Numbered from the stretch's first letter, positions 22,295 through 31,574 are shown. The stretch is 41,664 nt of DNA from JACMNW01 sp031402355 (GCA_031402355.1 JANNSG010000089.1:1-41664); one strand, 5' to 3'. Translations and numbers: made by a program. Notes: generated by a model not told the origin, from the letters alone.

Positions 22295-23361
22295 TCGAAT
22301 CCGGGCGGTGGCGGGCAACCTGGGGGACAAATGGCCATCGCTTTGAACAAGGTTCCCATTTCTGCAGGATCGGTCAAGCGCCGAGTGGCGGCCAGGTGAT
22401 TTTGCAGGGCTTCGCCGCCCAGTTCGCGGGCCAGTCTGTCCGCCCGCTGATGAATGCCAAGCCGGGTCAGCAACGTGCCCTGATCCGTCAACGCGCAGGT
22501 TTGATCAAGACCCGCGGCCAGTGCCAGCGCCTCGAAATCCACATGCGCGGTCAGGTCGGCCTGGCCCGGATTGGCAAGTGCGGGGTCTGGCCGGTGATTG
22601 CGAACGGCTTGCAGCGTGTCTCCCCTTGACCGCCAGCCGCCATAATCGATCACAATTGCCGCACCCCCGTGCTGTCGAATGACCGCGCCGATCTGCGCTG
22701 CAATAGCTGCGGCTGCAGGGCAAATTTCCACCAGCGTCCGTTCAGGGTCGCCAGCAAAGCGTGGATCGGGGCAAGGCAGCGGGTCAGACAGACCAAAGCC
22801 AAGCCGCCCTTCCGCCAGCCCCGCTTCTGCCAGCCCGACCAGCCGCCTGCGCCAACCCTTCCCCCCGCGTTGAAACTGATCAATCGGCAAAGCATCGAAA
22901 AACTCATTGGCCAGCAGGTAAAGCGGCCCGGGCGGCAGATCGGCCACCGTTTCAACCCAGCAAGGGGCAAATCCGGCAAGGGTTTTGCCCTGAACCGCGC
23001 GCAGCCTTGCAGACGCCTCCAGCAACACGATCCGGGCTGCAGCATGAAACCCGGGCACAGCTTTGGTGGCCCGCAGAACATCGGCCATCAGGGTGCCGCG
23101 TCCGGGGCCAAGTTCGGCCAGGGTAAAGCGTGCGGGCGATCCCTGATCCAGCCAGGTCTGCGCCAGCGCCAAACCCAGAAGTTCCCCAAACATCTGGGAA
23201 ATCTCTGGCGCGGTGATGAAATCACCGCTCGCGCCGAATGGATCGCGCGTACTGTAATAGCCGTGCTGCGGGTGCAAAAGACAGGCCTGCATATAGTCGG
23301 CGACACTGATCGGCCCGTTCGCGCTGATCTGGCGGATCAGAAGGTCGGCCAGAGGCGTCAT
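22291..23361 (-). CDS. MidA/NDUFAF7-type SAM-dependent methyltransferase
   Basis: A 356-residue protein of the DUF185/NDUFAF7 family. The mitochondrial members methylate an arginine of the complex I subunit NDUFS2; the bacterial target is inferred to be NuoD or unknown. Motifs: SVADYMQACLLHPQHGYYSTRDPFGASGDFITAPEISQMFGEL (given as one family block; residues 18-60), the SAM site LAELGPGRGTLMADVLR, LLANEFFDALPIDQF and IVIDYGG. The ATG at 23361 overlaps the lgt stop by 4 bases. An upstream start at 23457 would lie within lgt. Confidence 0.92.
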   Translation of the reverse strand: MTPLADLLIRQISANGPISVADYMQACLLHPQHGYYSTRDPFGASGDFITAPEISQMFGELLGLALAQTWLDQGSPARFTLAELGPGRGTLMADVLRATKAVPGFHAAARIVLLEASARLRAVQGKTLAGFAPCWVETVADLPPGPLYLLANEFFDALPIDQFQRGGKGWRRRLVGLAEAGLAEGRLGFGLSDPLPCPDPRFAGDPERTLVEICPAAAAIAAQIGAVIRQHGGAAIVIDYGGWRSRGDTLQAVRNHRPDPALANPGQADLTAHVDFEALALAAGLDQTCALTDQGTLLTRLGIHQRADRLARELGGEALQNHLAATRRLTDPAEMGTLFKAMAICPPGCPPPPGFE

Positions 23362-24233
23362 GCGCGTCTGGCGCGCAGCATGACCCAAAGCCCGAAGCCG
23401 ATCATCGGCAACGACAGCAGCTGCCCCATGGTCAGGCCGAACCCGCCAACCTGCCACGCCAACCCCAGCGGGTTGCCATCCGACACGAATTGCGCATCCG
23501 GCTGGCGCACAAATTCAACGATGAACCGCGCCGCACCGTAGCCTGCAATGAACACCCCGGTACAGCGCCCGGCATAGGCCAGCCAGCCGCGCCGATAGAC
23601 CAACCAGAACAGAACCGCCCCCAAGACAAGCCCTTCAAGGATTGCTTCGTAAAGCTGTGACGGATGGCGTGCACAAATCGCTGTCACGCCCTCGCACAAC
23701 TGTGCGGCCTCGCCGGGAAAGGCCACGCCCCAGGGCAGATCGGTCGGCCGGCCCCAAAGTTCGGCATTGATGAAATTGGCAATGCGGCCAAGCAGCAACC
23801 CCGGCGCCACCGCAACAGCCATCAGATCGGATGTTGCAAACAGCCCGGTCTTCTCACGCCAGCAGAACACGATTGCCGCGACAGCGACCCCCAGAAACCC
23901 GCCGTGAAATGACATGCCGCCTTCCCAGACGCGCAAGATATGCCAGGGATCGGACAGGTAGTAGCCCGGCTGATAGAACAGCACATAGCCAATCCGCCCA
24001 CCCAGAACCACGCCAATGATGACCCATGTCAGCAGTCGCTCAACCTGCTCGGCGGACAGCGGCGGATGAACGGTCCAAAGCCTGTGCGTGTCAATCAACC
24101 GCAGGACGATCCGCCATCCGATCAGCAACCCGGCAATGTAGGACAGGGCATACCACCGCAGGGCGATGGTGATGCCGTAAACCTCGACCGAGAATATCTC
24201 GGGCGCGATGTCGGGAAACGGGATATAGGCCAT
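23358..24233 (-). CDS. lgt: Prolipoprotein diacylglyceryl transferase
   Basis: Inner-membrane enzyme that moves diacylglycerol from phosphatidylglycerol to the lipobox Cys of prolipoproteins. The 291-residue form starting MAYIPFPDIAPEIFSV has the usual seven-helix pattern. Family motifs are LRWYALSYIAGLLIGW, GGRIGYVLFYQP, EGGMSFHGGFLG (catalytic-region HGG), LGRIANFINAELWGRPT (the Lgt signature) and a late RHPSQLYEAILEGL. Open frame extending to 24635 is antisense to ubiK and has no membrane or family features, so the start at 24233 is used. It is followed by two overlapping genes. Confidence 0.96.
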   Translation of the reverse strand: MAYIPFPDIAPEIFSVEVYGITIALRWYALSYIAGLLIGWRIVLRLIDTHRLWTVHPPLSAEQVERLLTWVIIGVVLGGRIGYVLFYQPGYYLSDPWHILRVWEGGMSFHGGFLGVAVAAIVFCWREKTGLFATSDLMAVAVAPGLLLGRIANFINAELWGRPTDLPWGVAFPGEAAQLCEGVTAICARHPSQLYEAILEGLVLGAVLFWLVYRRGWLAYAGRCTGVFIAGYGAARFIVEFVRQPDAQFVSDGNPLGLAWQVGGFGLTMGQLLSLPMIGFGLWVMLRARRA

Positions 24234-24345
24234 TGGCGTCTCTTTATCTGGTCTGGCGACCTTGTCTTGCGCACAAGGCGCGAAGTCAACCTTGATGCAG
24301 CGGCCCGGGCGGCCCATATAAGGGGCACAGCAACAGAGGTGTGCC

Positions 24346-24594
24346 ATGCAGACGCGCAACAAGTTCTTCGATGATATGTCGCAATTGATGACCAATGCCA
24401 TGGGTGTGGCCCAGGGCGCCAAAACCGAGGCGGAAACCGCTATGAAAGGTTTCGTCGATCGCTGGATGGCGGACCGCGATTTTGTGACACGCGAAGAATT
24501 CGATGCGGTGCGCGCAATGGCGCAAAAGGCGCGTGAGGAAAATGATGCCTTGCTGGCGCGGATCGTGGTACTTGAGGGCAAAAAGAAAGCCTGA
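24346..24594 (+). CDS. ubiK: Ubiquinone biosynthesis accessory factor UbiK-like
   Basis: An 82-residue member of the BMFP/YqiC family. In enterobacteria UbiK binds lipids and the Ubi complex and supports aerobic ubiquinone synthesis. The pattern is an N-terminal amphipathic helix (NKFFDDMSQLMTNAMGVAQGAKTEAE), the linker DFVTREEFDAVRAMAQKA and a C-terminal coiled coil (REENDALLARIVVLEGK), with the family's V-x-R-E-E-F-D-x-x-x-x-M motif. Divergent from lgt across 112 bases. Confidence 0.88.
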   Translation: MQTRNKFFDDMSQLMTNAMGVAQGAKTEAETAMKGFVDRWMADRDFVTREEFDAVRAMAQKAREENDALLARIVVLEGKKKA

Positions 24595-24627
24595 TCCTTT
24601 TGGCGGTCAGGTGGGGCGGGCCGGACG

Positions 24628-25251
24628 ATGTGCAACCTCTATTCCCAAACCACCGCGCAACAGGCGATGCGCCAGTTGTTCGCAGACAGTGAGGTGACCG
24701 ATCATTTGGGGAACCTTGCGCCGCTGGCCGAGATTTACCCTGATTACCGCGCACCGATTGTGCGCAATGGTACGGCCGGGCTGGATATGGTGATGGCGCG
24801 CTGGGGGATGCCAACCCCACAGCAATTCCTGATCGGCAAGAAAACAGATCGCGGCGTCACCAATATTCGCAATACCGGTTCACCCCATTGGCGGCGCTGG
24901 CTCGGCCCTGCGCATCGGTGCCTGGTTCCCATGGATGCCTTCGCTGAACCAGACACCTTCCAAGGCGGAAACGCATGGTTCTCGCTCAAGGATAACCGCC
25001 CCGCCTTCTTTGCCGGTTTTCATGTGCCGGGCTGGTCTTCAGTTCGCAAGGTCAAGGATGGTCAGACCACAGATGATCTGTTCGGATTTCTGACCACCGT
25101 TCCGAATGCCGAAGTGGCCGCAGTTCACCCCAAGGCGATGCCGGTTATTCTGACAGAACCCGAAGATTGGGCGCGCTGGCTTGTTGCCCCTTGGGCGGCG
25201 GCTGCCGCGTTGCAACGCCCCTTGCCCGATGCGATGCTGCAGCGCCGCTGA
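24628..25251 (+). CDS. SRAP-domain protein (YedK/HMCES family)
   Basis: A 207-residue SOS response-associated peptidase-family protein. The group crosslinks to abasic sites in single-stranded DNA to shield them, through its Cys2. Key residues are present: Cys2 exposed after Met removal (MCNLYSQTT), Asn79 in GVTNIRNT, Glu107 in MDAFAEPD and His167 in AAVHPKAMPVIL. The region RCLVPMDAFAEP followed by AFFAGFHVPGW is the family core. It follows ubiK by 33 bases on the same strand and may share its transcript. No LexA site was sought successfully upstream. Confidence 0.92.
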   Translation: MCNLYSQTTAQQAMRQLFADSEVTDHLGNLAPLAEIYPDYRAPIVRNGTAGLDMVMARWGMPTPQQFLIGKKTDRGVTNIRNTGSPHWRRWLGPAHRCLVPMDAFAEPDTFQGGNAWFSLKDNRPAFFAGFHVPGWSSVRKVKDGQTTDDLFGFLTTVPNAEVAAVHPKAMPVILTEPEDWARWLVAPWAAAAALQRPLPDAMLQRR

Positions 25252-25500
25252 CCTGACCATCCGACCGGCCAGATCGCGCTACCTTTGTCTTGCAATTGCC
25301 GAGGGCTAAACATCTGCGGGTTGAAAAATATCCCGAAAGCGGACTTGTCCACAGAAGTTTTGCAAAGAAATGGCTTTACAGACTTTCGCTTTGGTCACAC
25401 CATATCTAGTAAGGTTCACAACGGGCAACGCTGAACCTTGCCGGTTGCCCAGTCTATAGTGGGTCTTGGGCCCTTTTGGGCAAAATAGTGAGGCCGATCC
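25252..25500 (+). other. Upstream region of ybjN
   Basis: About 250 bases with no gene. It contains the overlapping inverted repeats described separately (25411-25450), a GCCC-TTTT-GGGC stem (25470-25481) and a GTGAGG ribosome site (25489-25494) before the ybjN ATG. Promoter hexamers could not be fixed by eye. Confidence 0.5.
25411..25450 (+). promoter_or_regulatory. Interlocked stems (possible pseudoknot) in the ybjN leader
   Basis: AAGGTTCA (25411-25418) pairs with TGAACCTT (25432-25439). GGGCAAC (25423-25429), inside that loop, pairs with GTTGCCC (25444-25450). The two perfect stems interlock as an H-type pseudoknot or act as alternatives. TTGCCC (25445-25450) could also pair with GGGCAA (25478-25483), close to the ribosome site. 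This is a candidate cis-acting RNA of unknown class. Confidence 0.45.
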
Positions 25501-26004
25501 ATGCCATTTTCCGAAGAATACCTTTCGCTGGATGATATTCATCCGATCGACATCGTCGAGACGCTGGCTGAACATCACGCTTGGGAATTTGACCGTATCA
25601 CCGATGATCAGATCGCCATGTCGGTCGAAGGCCAATGGCGGACTTATTCGCTGACCCTGGCCTGGTCTTCGGAAGATGAGACCCTCCGCCTGATCTGCAC
25701 CTTCGAGATGGAACCGCCGGTTGCCCGGATGGCCGAACTCTACGATGTGTTGAACCGCTGCAATGACATGGTCTGGACCGGTGCATTCACCTATTGGACG
25801 GAACAGAAGCTGATGGTCTGGCGCTACGGCCTGCTGCTGGCCGGCGGGCAGACAGCGGGGCCAGATCAGATTGACCGGCTGATCTCCTCTGCCGTTCTGG
25901 CAGCAGAACGCTTCTACCCGGCGTTCCAACTGGTCAGCTGGGCCGATAAATCCCCCGCCGACGCCATCAAAGTCGCCATTGCCGAGGCTTACGGTCGCGC
26001 TTAG
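25501..26004 (+). CDS. YbjN-domain protein
   Basis: A 167-residue protein of the YbjN/type III secretion chaperone-like fold family. Visible family pattern: N-terminal PIDIVETLAEHHAWEFDRITDDQIAMSVEG, the strand WRTYSLTLAWSSEDETLRLICTFEMEPP, and PVARMAELYDVLNRCNDMVWTGAFTYW, typical of the chaperone-like sheet-helix arrangement. The molecular function is unsettled; in E. coli YbjN is linked to stress and motility effects. It starts a run with proC, csaA and a dehydrogenase, 32 bases before proC. The leader contains interlocked inverted repeats. Confidence 0.9.
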   Translation: MPFSEEYLSLDDIHPIDIVETLAEHHAWEFDRITDDQIAMSVEGQWRTYSLTLAWSSEDETLRLICTFEMEPPVARMAELYDVLNRCNDMVWTGAFTYWTEQKLMVWRYGLLLAGGQTAGPDQIDRLISSAVLAAERFYPAFQLVSWADKSPADAIKVAIAEAYGRA

Positions 26005-26036
26005 CTTGGCCCCAGAGATTGGCGTTCGGGGTTAGA

Positions 26037-26845
<809 letters not shown>

Positions 26846-26849
<4 letters not shown>

Positions 26850-27178
26850 TCACTTACGCCGATTTTGAAGCGGTCGATATTCGCGTGGGCACCATCACCC
26901 GCGCCGAGCCCTACCCCGAAGCCCGCAAACCCGCGATCAAGCTCTGGGTCGATTTCGGGGGTGACATTGGCGAAAAACGATCATCGGCGCAGATTACCGC
27001 GCATTATACGCCTGACGCGCTGGTGGGCAAACAAGTGCTGGCGGTGGTGAACTTTCCGCCCCGCCAGATTGGCAAGGTGATGTCCGAAGTGCTGGTGCTG
27101 GGCATACCCGATGCAGCGGGCGAAGTGGTCTTGGTGCGCCCTGATTTGGCGGTGCCAAACGGAGGAAAGCTGTTTTGA
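26846..27178 (+). CDS. csaA: tRNA-binding domain protein CsaA-like
   Basis: A 110-residue single OB-fold tRNA-binding domain protein, a free-standing relative of the MetRS/PheRS C-terminal domain; the Bacillus homologue CsaA has chaperone-like, export-linked activity. Seen: FEAVDIRVGTITRAEPYPEARKPAIKLWVDFG (OB strands 1-2), KRSSAQITAHYTPDALVGKQVLAVVNFPPRQIG and SEVLVLGIPDA. Length and motifs match CsaA. It overlaps proC (ATGA), and its TGA is shared with the TTG start of the next gene, so three genes are translationally linked. Confidence 0.92.
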
Positions 27179-28128
27179 AGCCCGCGCTGCTGATCACACG
27201 GCCCTTGCCGGAAAGCGTCGTCGATGCCGCGCGCCGCCATTTTGACGTCACCCTGCGTACTGAGACCTTGCCTCTGTCTTCCGCCGCATTGCGCGCCGCA
27301 TTGCGCGATTTTGACGCCGTGCTGCCCACCCTCGGTGACCGCTTTGATGCAGGGGTTTTCGCCGATTGCCCGCACCCGCGCGCCAAAATTCTGGCCAATT
27401 TCGGCGTGGGATACAATCATATCGACGCGATTGCTGCCAAGGCCGCAGGCATTGCAGTGTCCAACACCCCCGGTGCGGTGACCGATGCCACCGCCGACAT
27501 CGCGATGATGCTGATCTTGATGACAGCGCGCCGCGCGGGTGAAGGCGAACGCATGGTGCGCGCAGGCAGCTGGGCGGGCTGGCACCCAACACAGTTGCTC
27601 GGCACCCATGTGACCGGGGCCACGGTCGGCATCATCGGAATGGGTCGGATTGGCCGGGCGATTGCGCGGCGCTGTCATTATGGCTTTGGTATGAGCGTAG
27701 TGTTTCACAATCGTTCCCTGCTTTCGGACATCGGCCTTCCCGCCGAACAGGTCAGCTTGGCACAAGCCATGGCTGCCGATTTCGCTGTGGTTGCTGTGCC
27801 GGGCGGCCCGGCCACCCAGCATCTGATCAACGCAGATGCCTTCGCAGCCATGCGCCCGAACGGTATTTTCATCAACATCTCGCGCGGCGAAGTGGTGGAT
27901 GAGGCTGCCTTGATTGCGGCGCTGTCCGAAGGCCGCATTGCGGGGGCAGGGCTTGATGTCTACGAGTTTGAACCGCATATCCCCGTAGCCCTGATGGCGA
28001 TGGAGAACGTGACGCTGCTGCCGCATCTTGGCACGGCGGCGCTGAATGTGCGGACCGATATGGGCATGATGGCGGTCAGCAACCTGATTGCCTTTGCCGA
28101 AGGGCGCGACCCGCCGAACCGGGTCTGA
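27175..28128 (+). CDS. D-isomer 2-hydroxyacid dehydrogenase (glyoxylate/hydroxypyruvate reductase-like)
   Basis: A 317-residue NAD(P)-dependent dehydrogenase reducing glyoxylate or hydroxypyruvate, or oxidising D-glycerate. Order of motifs: GVGYNHIDAIAAKAAGIAVSNTPGAVTDATAD, the Rossmann loop GIIGMGRIGRAIARR, catalytic Arg in NISRGEVVDEAAL, Glu in AGLDVYEFEP and His in LLPHLGTAALNVR. The start is TTG at 27175 overlapping the csaA stop (TTGA), supported by GGAGGAAAG about 5 bases upstream. A repeat and a long hairpin follow the stop. Confidence 0.92.
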   Translation: MKPALLITRPLPESVVDAARRHFDVTLRTETLPLSSAALRAALRDFDAVLPTLGDRFDAGVFADCPHPRAKILANFGVGYNHIDAIAAKAAGIAVSNTPGAVTDATADIAMMLILMTARRAGEGERMVRAGSWAGWHPTQLLGTHVTGATVGIIGMGRIGRAIARRCHYGFGMSVVFHNRSLLSDIGLPAEQVSLAQAMAADFAVVAVPGGPATQHLINADAFAAMRPNGIFINISRGEVVDEAALIAALSEGRIAGAGLDVYEFEPHIPVALMAMENVTLLPHLGTAALNVRTDMGMMAVSNLIAFAEGRDPPNRV

Positions 28129-28137
28129 CGCAATGGA

Positions 28138-28159
28138 CTTTTTCTTCGCAAAAATACTC
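28138..28159 (-). repeat. Dispersed repeat, copy 4 (22 bp)
   Basis: On the minus strand GAGTATTT, TT, GCGAAGAAAAAG. It is the most divergent copy, 10 bases after the dehydrogenase stop, and abuts a 9-bp inverted repeat at 28162-28199. Confidence 0.65.
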
Positions 28160-28161
28160 CT

Positions 28162-28199
28162 GCCGGAGGCACCTGTGGTCAGCTTCGGAAGCCTCCGGC
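28162..28199. terminator. Inverted repeat after the dehydrogenase gene
   Basis: GCCGGAGGC (28162-28170) and GCCTCCGGC (28191-28199) pair around a 20-base loop. On the plus strand it is followed by GGGGATATTTA, a poor T run. It probably ends the ybjN-proC-csaA-dehydrogenase transcript. Confidence 0.55.
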
Positions 28200-28236
28200 G
28201 GGGATATTTAGAAACAGATGAAGCGCAAGGGCCGCC

Positions 28237-28902
28237 ATGATCATCTCGCGCGGGCGGCGGTTCATTTTTGTGCATATCCCAAAGACCGGGGGAACGGCGC
28301 TGAGCCTTGCGTTGGAGGCGCGGGCGCAAAAGGATGATATTCTGATCGGGGATACGCCAAAGGCGCGGGCGCGCAAAGGCCGGCTGGCCGGTGTGAAATC
28401 GGCTGGAAGACTATGGAAACATTCGACACTGGCGGATATTGCGGGTCTTGTCACAGAGGTTGAAATGGCCAGTTTCTTCACCGTTACGTTAGTGCGCAAT
28501 CCATGGGACCGGATGGTCAGCTACTATCATTGGCTACGCGGGCAGGGCTTTGCGCATCCTGCCGTAGGTTTGGCAAAGGCCAAGGATTTTTCCGGGTTCC
28601 TGAACCACAGCCAAACCCAAACCAGTCTGCAGCTATGGCCCTACAGCGCCTATATGCGGGATGCAAAGGGCCACGAACGATGCAGTCTTTATGCGCGGCT
28701 TGAACATCTGGACGCCGATCTTGCCCCGTTCGAGGCGCATCTGGGCCTTCGCATAACACCCGTCGGACGGATAAATGCGTCTGACCGAGAAATGGGGTGG
28801 CGCCGGTATTATTCAGACGCCGATGCGCAGTTGATCGGCACTCTTTGCGCCGACGATATTGCCTGCTTTGGATATGGGTTTGAGGATGCGGCGACGGGGT
28901 GA
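28237..28902 (+). CDS. Sulfotransferase family 2-like protein
   Basis: A 221-residue protein with the 5' PAPS-binding loop FIFVHIPKTGGTALSLALE (about 8-26) and the 3' phosphate segment VTLVRNPWDRMVSYYHWLRG (about 84-103), both typical of Sulfotransfer_2 enzymes. These transfer sulfate from PAPS to carbohydrates or other acceptors; the acceptor here is unknown. PAPS could come from the bifunctional enzyme encoded at 17157. No signal peptide or membrane helix. Stands alone between a hairpin and a convergent beta-oxidation operon. Confidence 0.87.
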   Translation: MIISRGRRFIFVHIPKTGGTALSLALEARAQKDDILIGDTPKARARKGRLAGVKSAGRLWKHSTLADIAGLVTEVEMASFFTVTLVRNPWDRMVSYYHWLRGQGFAHPAVGLAKAKDFSGFLNHSQTQTSLQLWPYSAYMRDAKGHERCSLYARLEHLDADLAPFEAHLGLRITPVGRINASDREMGWRRYYSDADAQLIGTLCADDIACFGYGFEDAATG

Positions 28903-28920
28903 TCCCCGCCGCCCGTCAAA

Positions 28921-31113
28921 TCACGCGGCCTTCTTTGCCGCGCCAAAGCGGCCATAAAAGCTGTCACCTTTAGCCGCCATGTCGCGCAGCACTTTTGGCG
29001 TTGTAAACCGCGCGCCATGGGTTGCGGTCAGTGCATCACAAATCTCCACCGCGCGTGCGGCGCCTAGAATATCCAGCCATGCGAACGGCCCACCCGACCA
29101 CGGGGCAAAGCCCCAGCCGAGAATTGCGCCCACATCACCTTCGCGGATATCAGTCAGTACGCCGTCTTCCAGGGCGCGCACGGCCTCCAAAGCTTGCGCC
29201 ATCAGCAGGCGATGTTGAACATCTGTTAGGTTTGGTTGGGCGTCCGCCACCGGATAGGCAGCATCCAGCCCGTCCCACAGGCCCGTGCGTTTGCCATCCG
29301 TGTCGTAGGCATAGAACCCGGCGTTGGATTTCTTGCCCAAGCGGCCCTGATCGGCCATCGCGAACAGCACAGTATCCACTGCACCATCAGGGTAGGCATC
29401 CCCCATCGCAGCCTTCGTAGCTTTGGCGATTTTAACGCCCAGATCAATCGACGTCTCGTCTACCAGTTGCAGCGGTCCCAGCGGCATACCAACCAGCTTG
29501 GCCGCGTTTTCGATCAACACTGGCTCTACCCCTTCGGCAACCATCCGGATGCCCTCGTTGATATAGGGAATGATGCAGCGGTTGGCGTAAAAGAACCGCG
29601 CATCATGCACGACAATCGGCGTTTTGCGAATTTGCCGCACGAAATCAAGGGCTTTTGCTACGGCCACATCCCCCGTGGCCTTGCCGCGAATAATTTCGAC
29701 AAGGTTCATCTTATCGACGGGTGAAAAGAAATGGATGCCGATGAACTGATCAGGCCGCACGCTCGCCTTCGCCAGATCGGTGATTGGCAGCGTTGAGGTG
29801 TTGGACGCAAAGACACAGTCTTTGCCCACCGCCGCCTCGACCTTTGCTGTCACATCCGCCTTTACCTTCATATCTTCGAACACCGCTTCAACGATCAGAT
29901 CGCAGCCCGCCAGCGCCGCATAATCCGTGGTCACTGTAATCCGCGCCAGTACTTCGGCCTTCTTTTCCGCCGTTACCTTGCGCCGCGATATCCCCTTGTC
30001 GAGTAGCGCTTCAGAATGCGCTTTGCCCCGGTCTGCCGCGTCCTGTGCCGCATCAATCAGTACCACGTCGATGCCTGCATTGGCGGAAACATAGGCAATG
30101 CCCGCCCCCATCATGCCCGCGCCAATGATGCCAACACGCTTAACCGACTGATCGTTCACTTTGGGGCGGTTCGCGCCTTTTTCCAACGCTTCCTTGTTGA
30201 TGAACAGGCTACGGATCATCGCCGAAGAACTCGGGTTCATCAGAACGAACGTGAACCACCGCGCCTCGATCTTGAGCGCCACATCGAAGGGCACCATGGC
30301 ACCTTCATAAACCGCCGACAGCAGTGCCTTGGCCGCAGGATAAACGCCCATGGTTTTCGAATGCACCATGGCAGACGCGCCCACAAACGTTGGAAAACCG
30401 GGGGCGGAATAGGGTGTGCCGCCGGGCATCTTATAGCCCTTGGCATCCCATGGTTTTACAATATCAGCCTCTGTCGCCGCCAACACCCATTCCTTGGCGC
30501 GGGTCAGCAGGTCTTCGGGGGCGACCACTTCGTCAATCAACCCGCCCGCTTTGGCCCCTTTTGGATCAGACAGCTTGCCTTCCAGCAAATAGGGCGCGGC
30601 CATCATCATGCCCATCTTGCGGGTCAGCCGCATGGTGCCGCCCGCGCCGGGGAAAATACCAACCATGATCTCTGGCAGGCCAATCTTGGCCTTGGGGTTA
30701 TCGGCGGCAATGATCCGGTGGCATGCCAGCGGAATTTCAAGGCCAATGCCCAAAGCTGTGCCGGGCAGGGCGGCCACAATCGGTTTGCCACCTTTCATTG
30801 TCTTCGGGTCGGCCCCCGCGCGCTCAATCTTGCGCAAAATGGCATGCATGCCCATCACGCCGTCAAAAATACCTTGCGCGCCACCCGCGTCCCGCATCGC
30901 TGCGATCACGTTCAGATCCATTCCGCCTGCGAAATCTTTCTTGGCCGACGTGATGATCACTCCCTTTACGCCTGCATCCGCCAAGGCGCGGTCGATCAAG
31001 CCGTCAAGTTCGACGAACCCTGCCTGTGACATCACGTTCATGGATTTGCCGGGCAGATCCCAAGCAATCGTCGCCACGCCATCGGCGTCTACGCCATAGG
31101 TAAAATCGGTCAT
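28921..31113 (-). CDS. Fatty-acid oxidation multienzyme (enoyl-CoA hydratase / 3-hydroxyacyl-CoA dehydrogenase)
   Basis: A 730-residue FadJ/FadB-type protein performing hydration and oxidation of enoyl-CoA in beta-oxidation. The N-terminal crotonase domain (about 1-200) has GTALGIGLEIPLACH and IGLPEIMVGIFPGAGGT. A Rossmann 3-hydroxyacyl-CoA dehydrogenase follows (RVGIIGAGMMGAGIAYVSANAG, about 330), with FASNTSTLPIT and IHFFSPVDKMNLVEII. Two C-terminal helical domains complete it. Start ATG 31113 has an ideal GGAGG site and overlaps the cupin stop (ATGA). Works with the thiolase at 32044 and the dehydrogenase at 34447. Confidence 0.95.
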   Translation of the reverse strand: MTDFTYGVDADGVATIAWDLPGKSMNVMSQAGFVELDGLIDRALADAGVKGVIITSAKKDFAGGMDLNVIAAMRDAGGAQGIFDGVMGMHAILRKIERAGADPKTMKGGKPIVAALPGTALGIGLEIPLACHRIIAADNPKAKIGLPEIMVGIFPGAGGTMRLTRKMGMMMAAPYLLEGKLSDPKGAKAGGLIDEVVAPEDLLTRAKEWVLAATEADIVKPWDAKGYKMPGGTPYSAPGFPTFVGASAMVHSKTMGVYPAAKALLSAVYEGAMVPFDVALKIEARWFTFVLMNPSSSAMIRSLFINKEALEKGANRPKVNDQSVKRVGIIGAGMMGAGIAYVSANAGIDVVLIDAAQDAADRGKAHSEALLDKGISRRKVTAEKKAEVLARITVTTDYAALAGCDLIVEAVFEDMKVKADVTAKVEAAVGKDCVFASNTSTLPITDLAKASVRPDQFIGIHFFSPVDKMNLVEIIRGKATGDVAVAKALDFVRQIRKTPIVVHDARFFYANRCIIPYINEGIRMVAEGVEPVLIENAAKLVGMPLGPLQLVDETSIDLGVKIAKATKAAMGDAYPDGAVDTVLFAMADQGRLGKKSNAGFYAYDTDGKRTGLWDGLDAAYPVADAQPNLTDVQHRLLMAQALEAVRALEDGVLTDIREGDVGAILGWGFAPWSGGPFAWLDILGAARAVEICDALTATHGARFTTPKVLRDMAAKGDSFYGRFGAAKKAA

Positions 31114-31574
31114 GCTTTCCTCCGGTATTCGGTGCCATCGGCGTGCAGATATCGCCGCGCCGTGCCGTCTTTGTGGGTGATCAGATCGTGATCGGAATAG
31201 TGAATGATGTCGGTTTGGTGCCGTGTGCCGATCACCAGATAAGATGCTGGCGCGGTGGAGCGATTGTCGAGCCTGTGGCCAATAGCAAGCCCCGCAGGCC
31301 AAGCAGCCACATCGCCCGCGCGCAGGGTGGTTTCAGTCTCTTCAACCAGAACCACCTCGCCGGACAGCATATAAATCATCTCATCCTCGCCCTCATGCCA
31401 ATGGCGATGGCCGGATCGGCTGCCGGGGGGCAAGGTTTCGATGAACGCACCAAACTGTGAAAGCCCGCCGGGATCAGACAGAAGCTGATAGTCATAGGGG
31501 CCGGGACCGCTGCCCAAAATCGGGTGCGGCGTGTCAGCATCATGCACGACCGGGGGCAGGGCGACCTTTGGCAT
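31110..31574 (-). CDS. Cupin-domain protein A
   Basis: A 154-residue single-domain cupin. Motif 1 is seen as HWHEGEDEMIYMLSG, fitting H-x-H-x4-E-x6-G, so metal ligands are present. Motif 2 is the later GDVAAWPAGLAIGHRLDN with P-x-G-x-x-x-H. It ends in THKDGTARRYLHADGTEY. It is a close paralogue of the next gene upstream (same motif spacing, an HKDGT box and an SDxDL box in both). Both are coupled by overlapping codons within the beta-oxidation operon. Role unknown; possibly a metal-dependent step on, or sensor of, a CoA intermediate. Confidence 0.85.
   Translation of the reverse strand: MPKVALPPVVHDADTPHPILGSGPGPYDYQLLSDPGGLSQFGAFIETLPPGSRSGHRHWHEGEDEMIYMLSGEVVLVEETETTLRAGDVAAWPAGLAIGHRLDNRSTAPASYLVIGTRHQTDIIHYSDHDLITHKDGTARRYLHADGTEYRRKA

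Noticed and set aside
24234..24635. Longer form of Lgt
   Set aside because: The extension is antisense to ubiK and has no membrane character; ATG 24233 gives the normal family length.
31114..31302. Longer form of the FadJ-type protein
   Set aside because: It would overlap cupin A by about 190 bases; ATG 31113 has an ideal GGAGG site.
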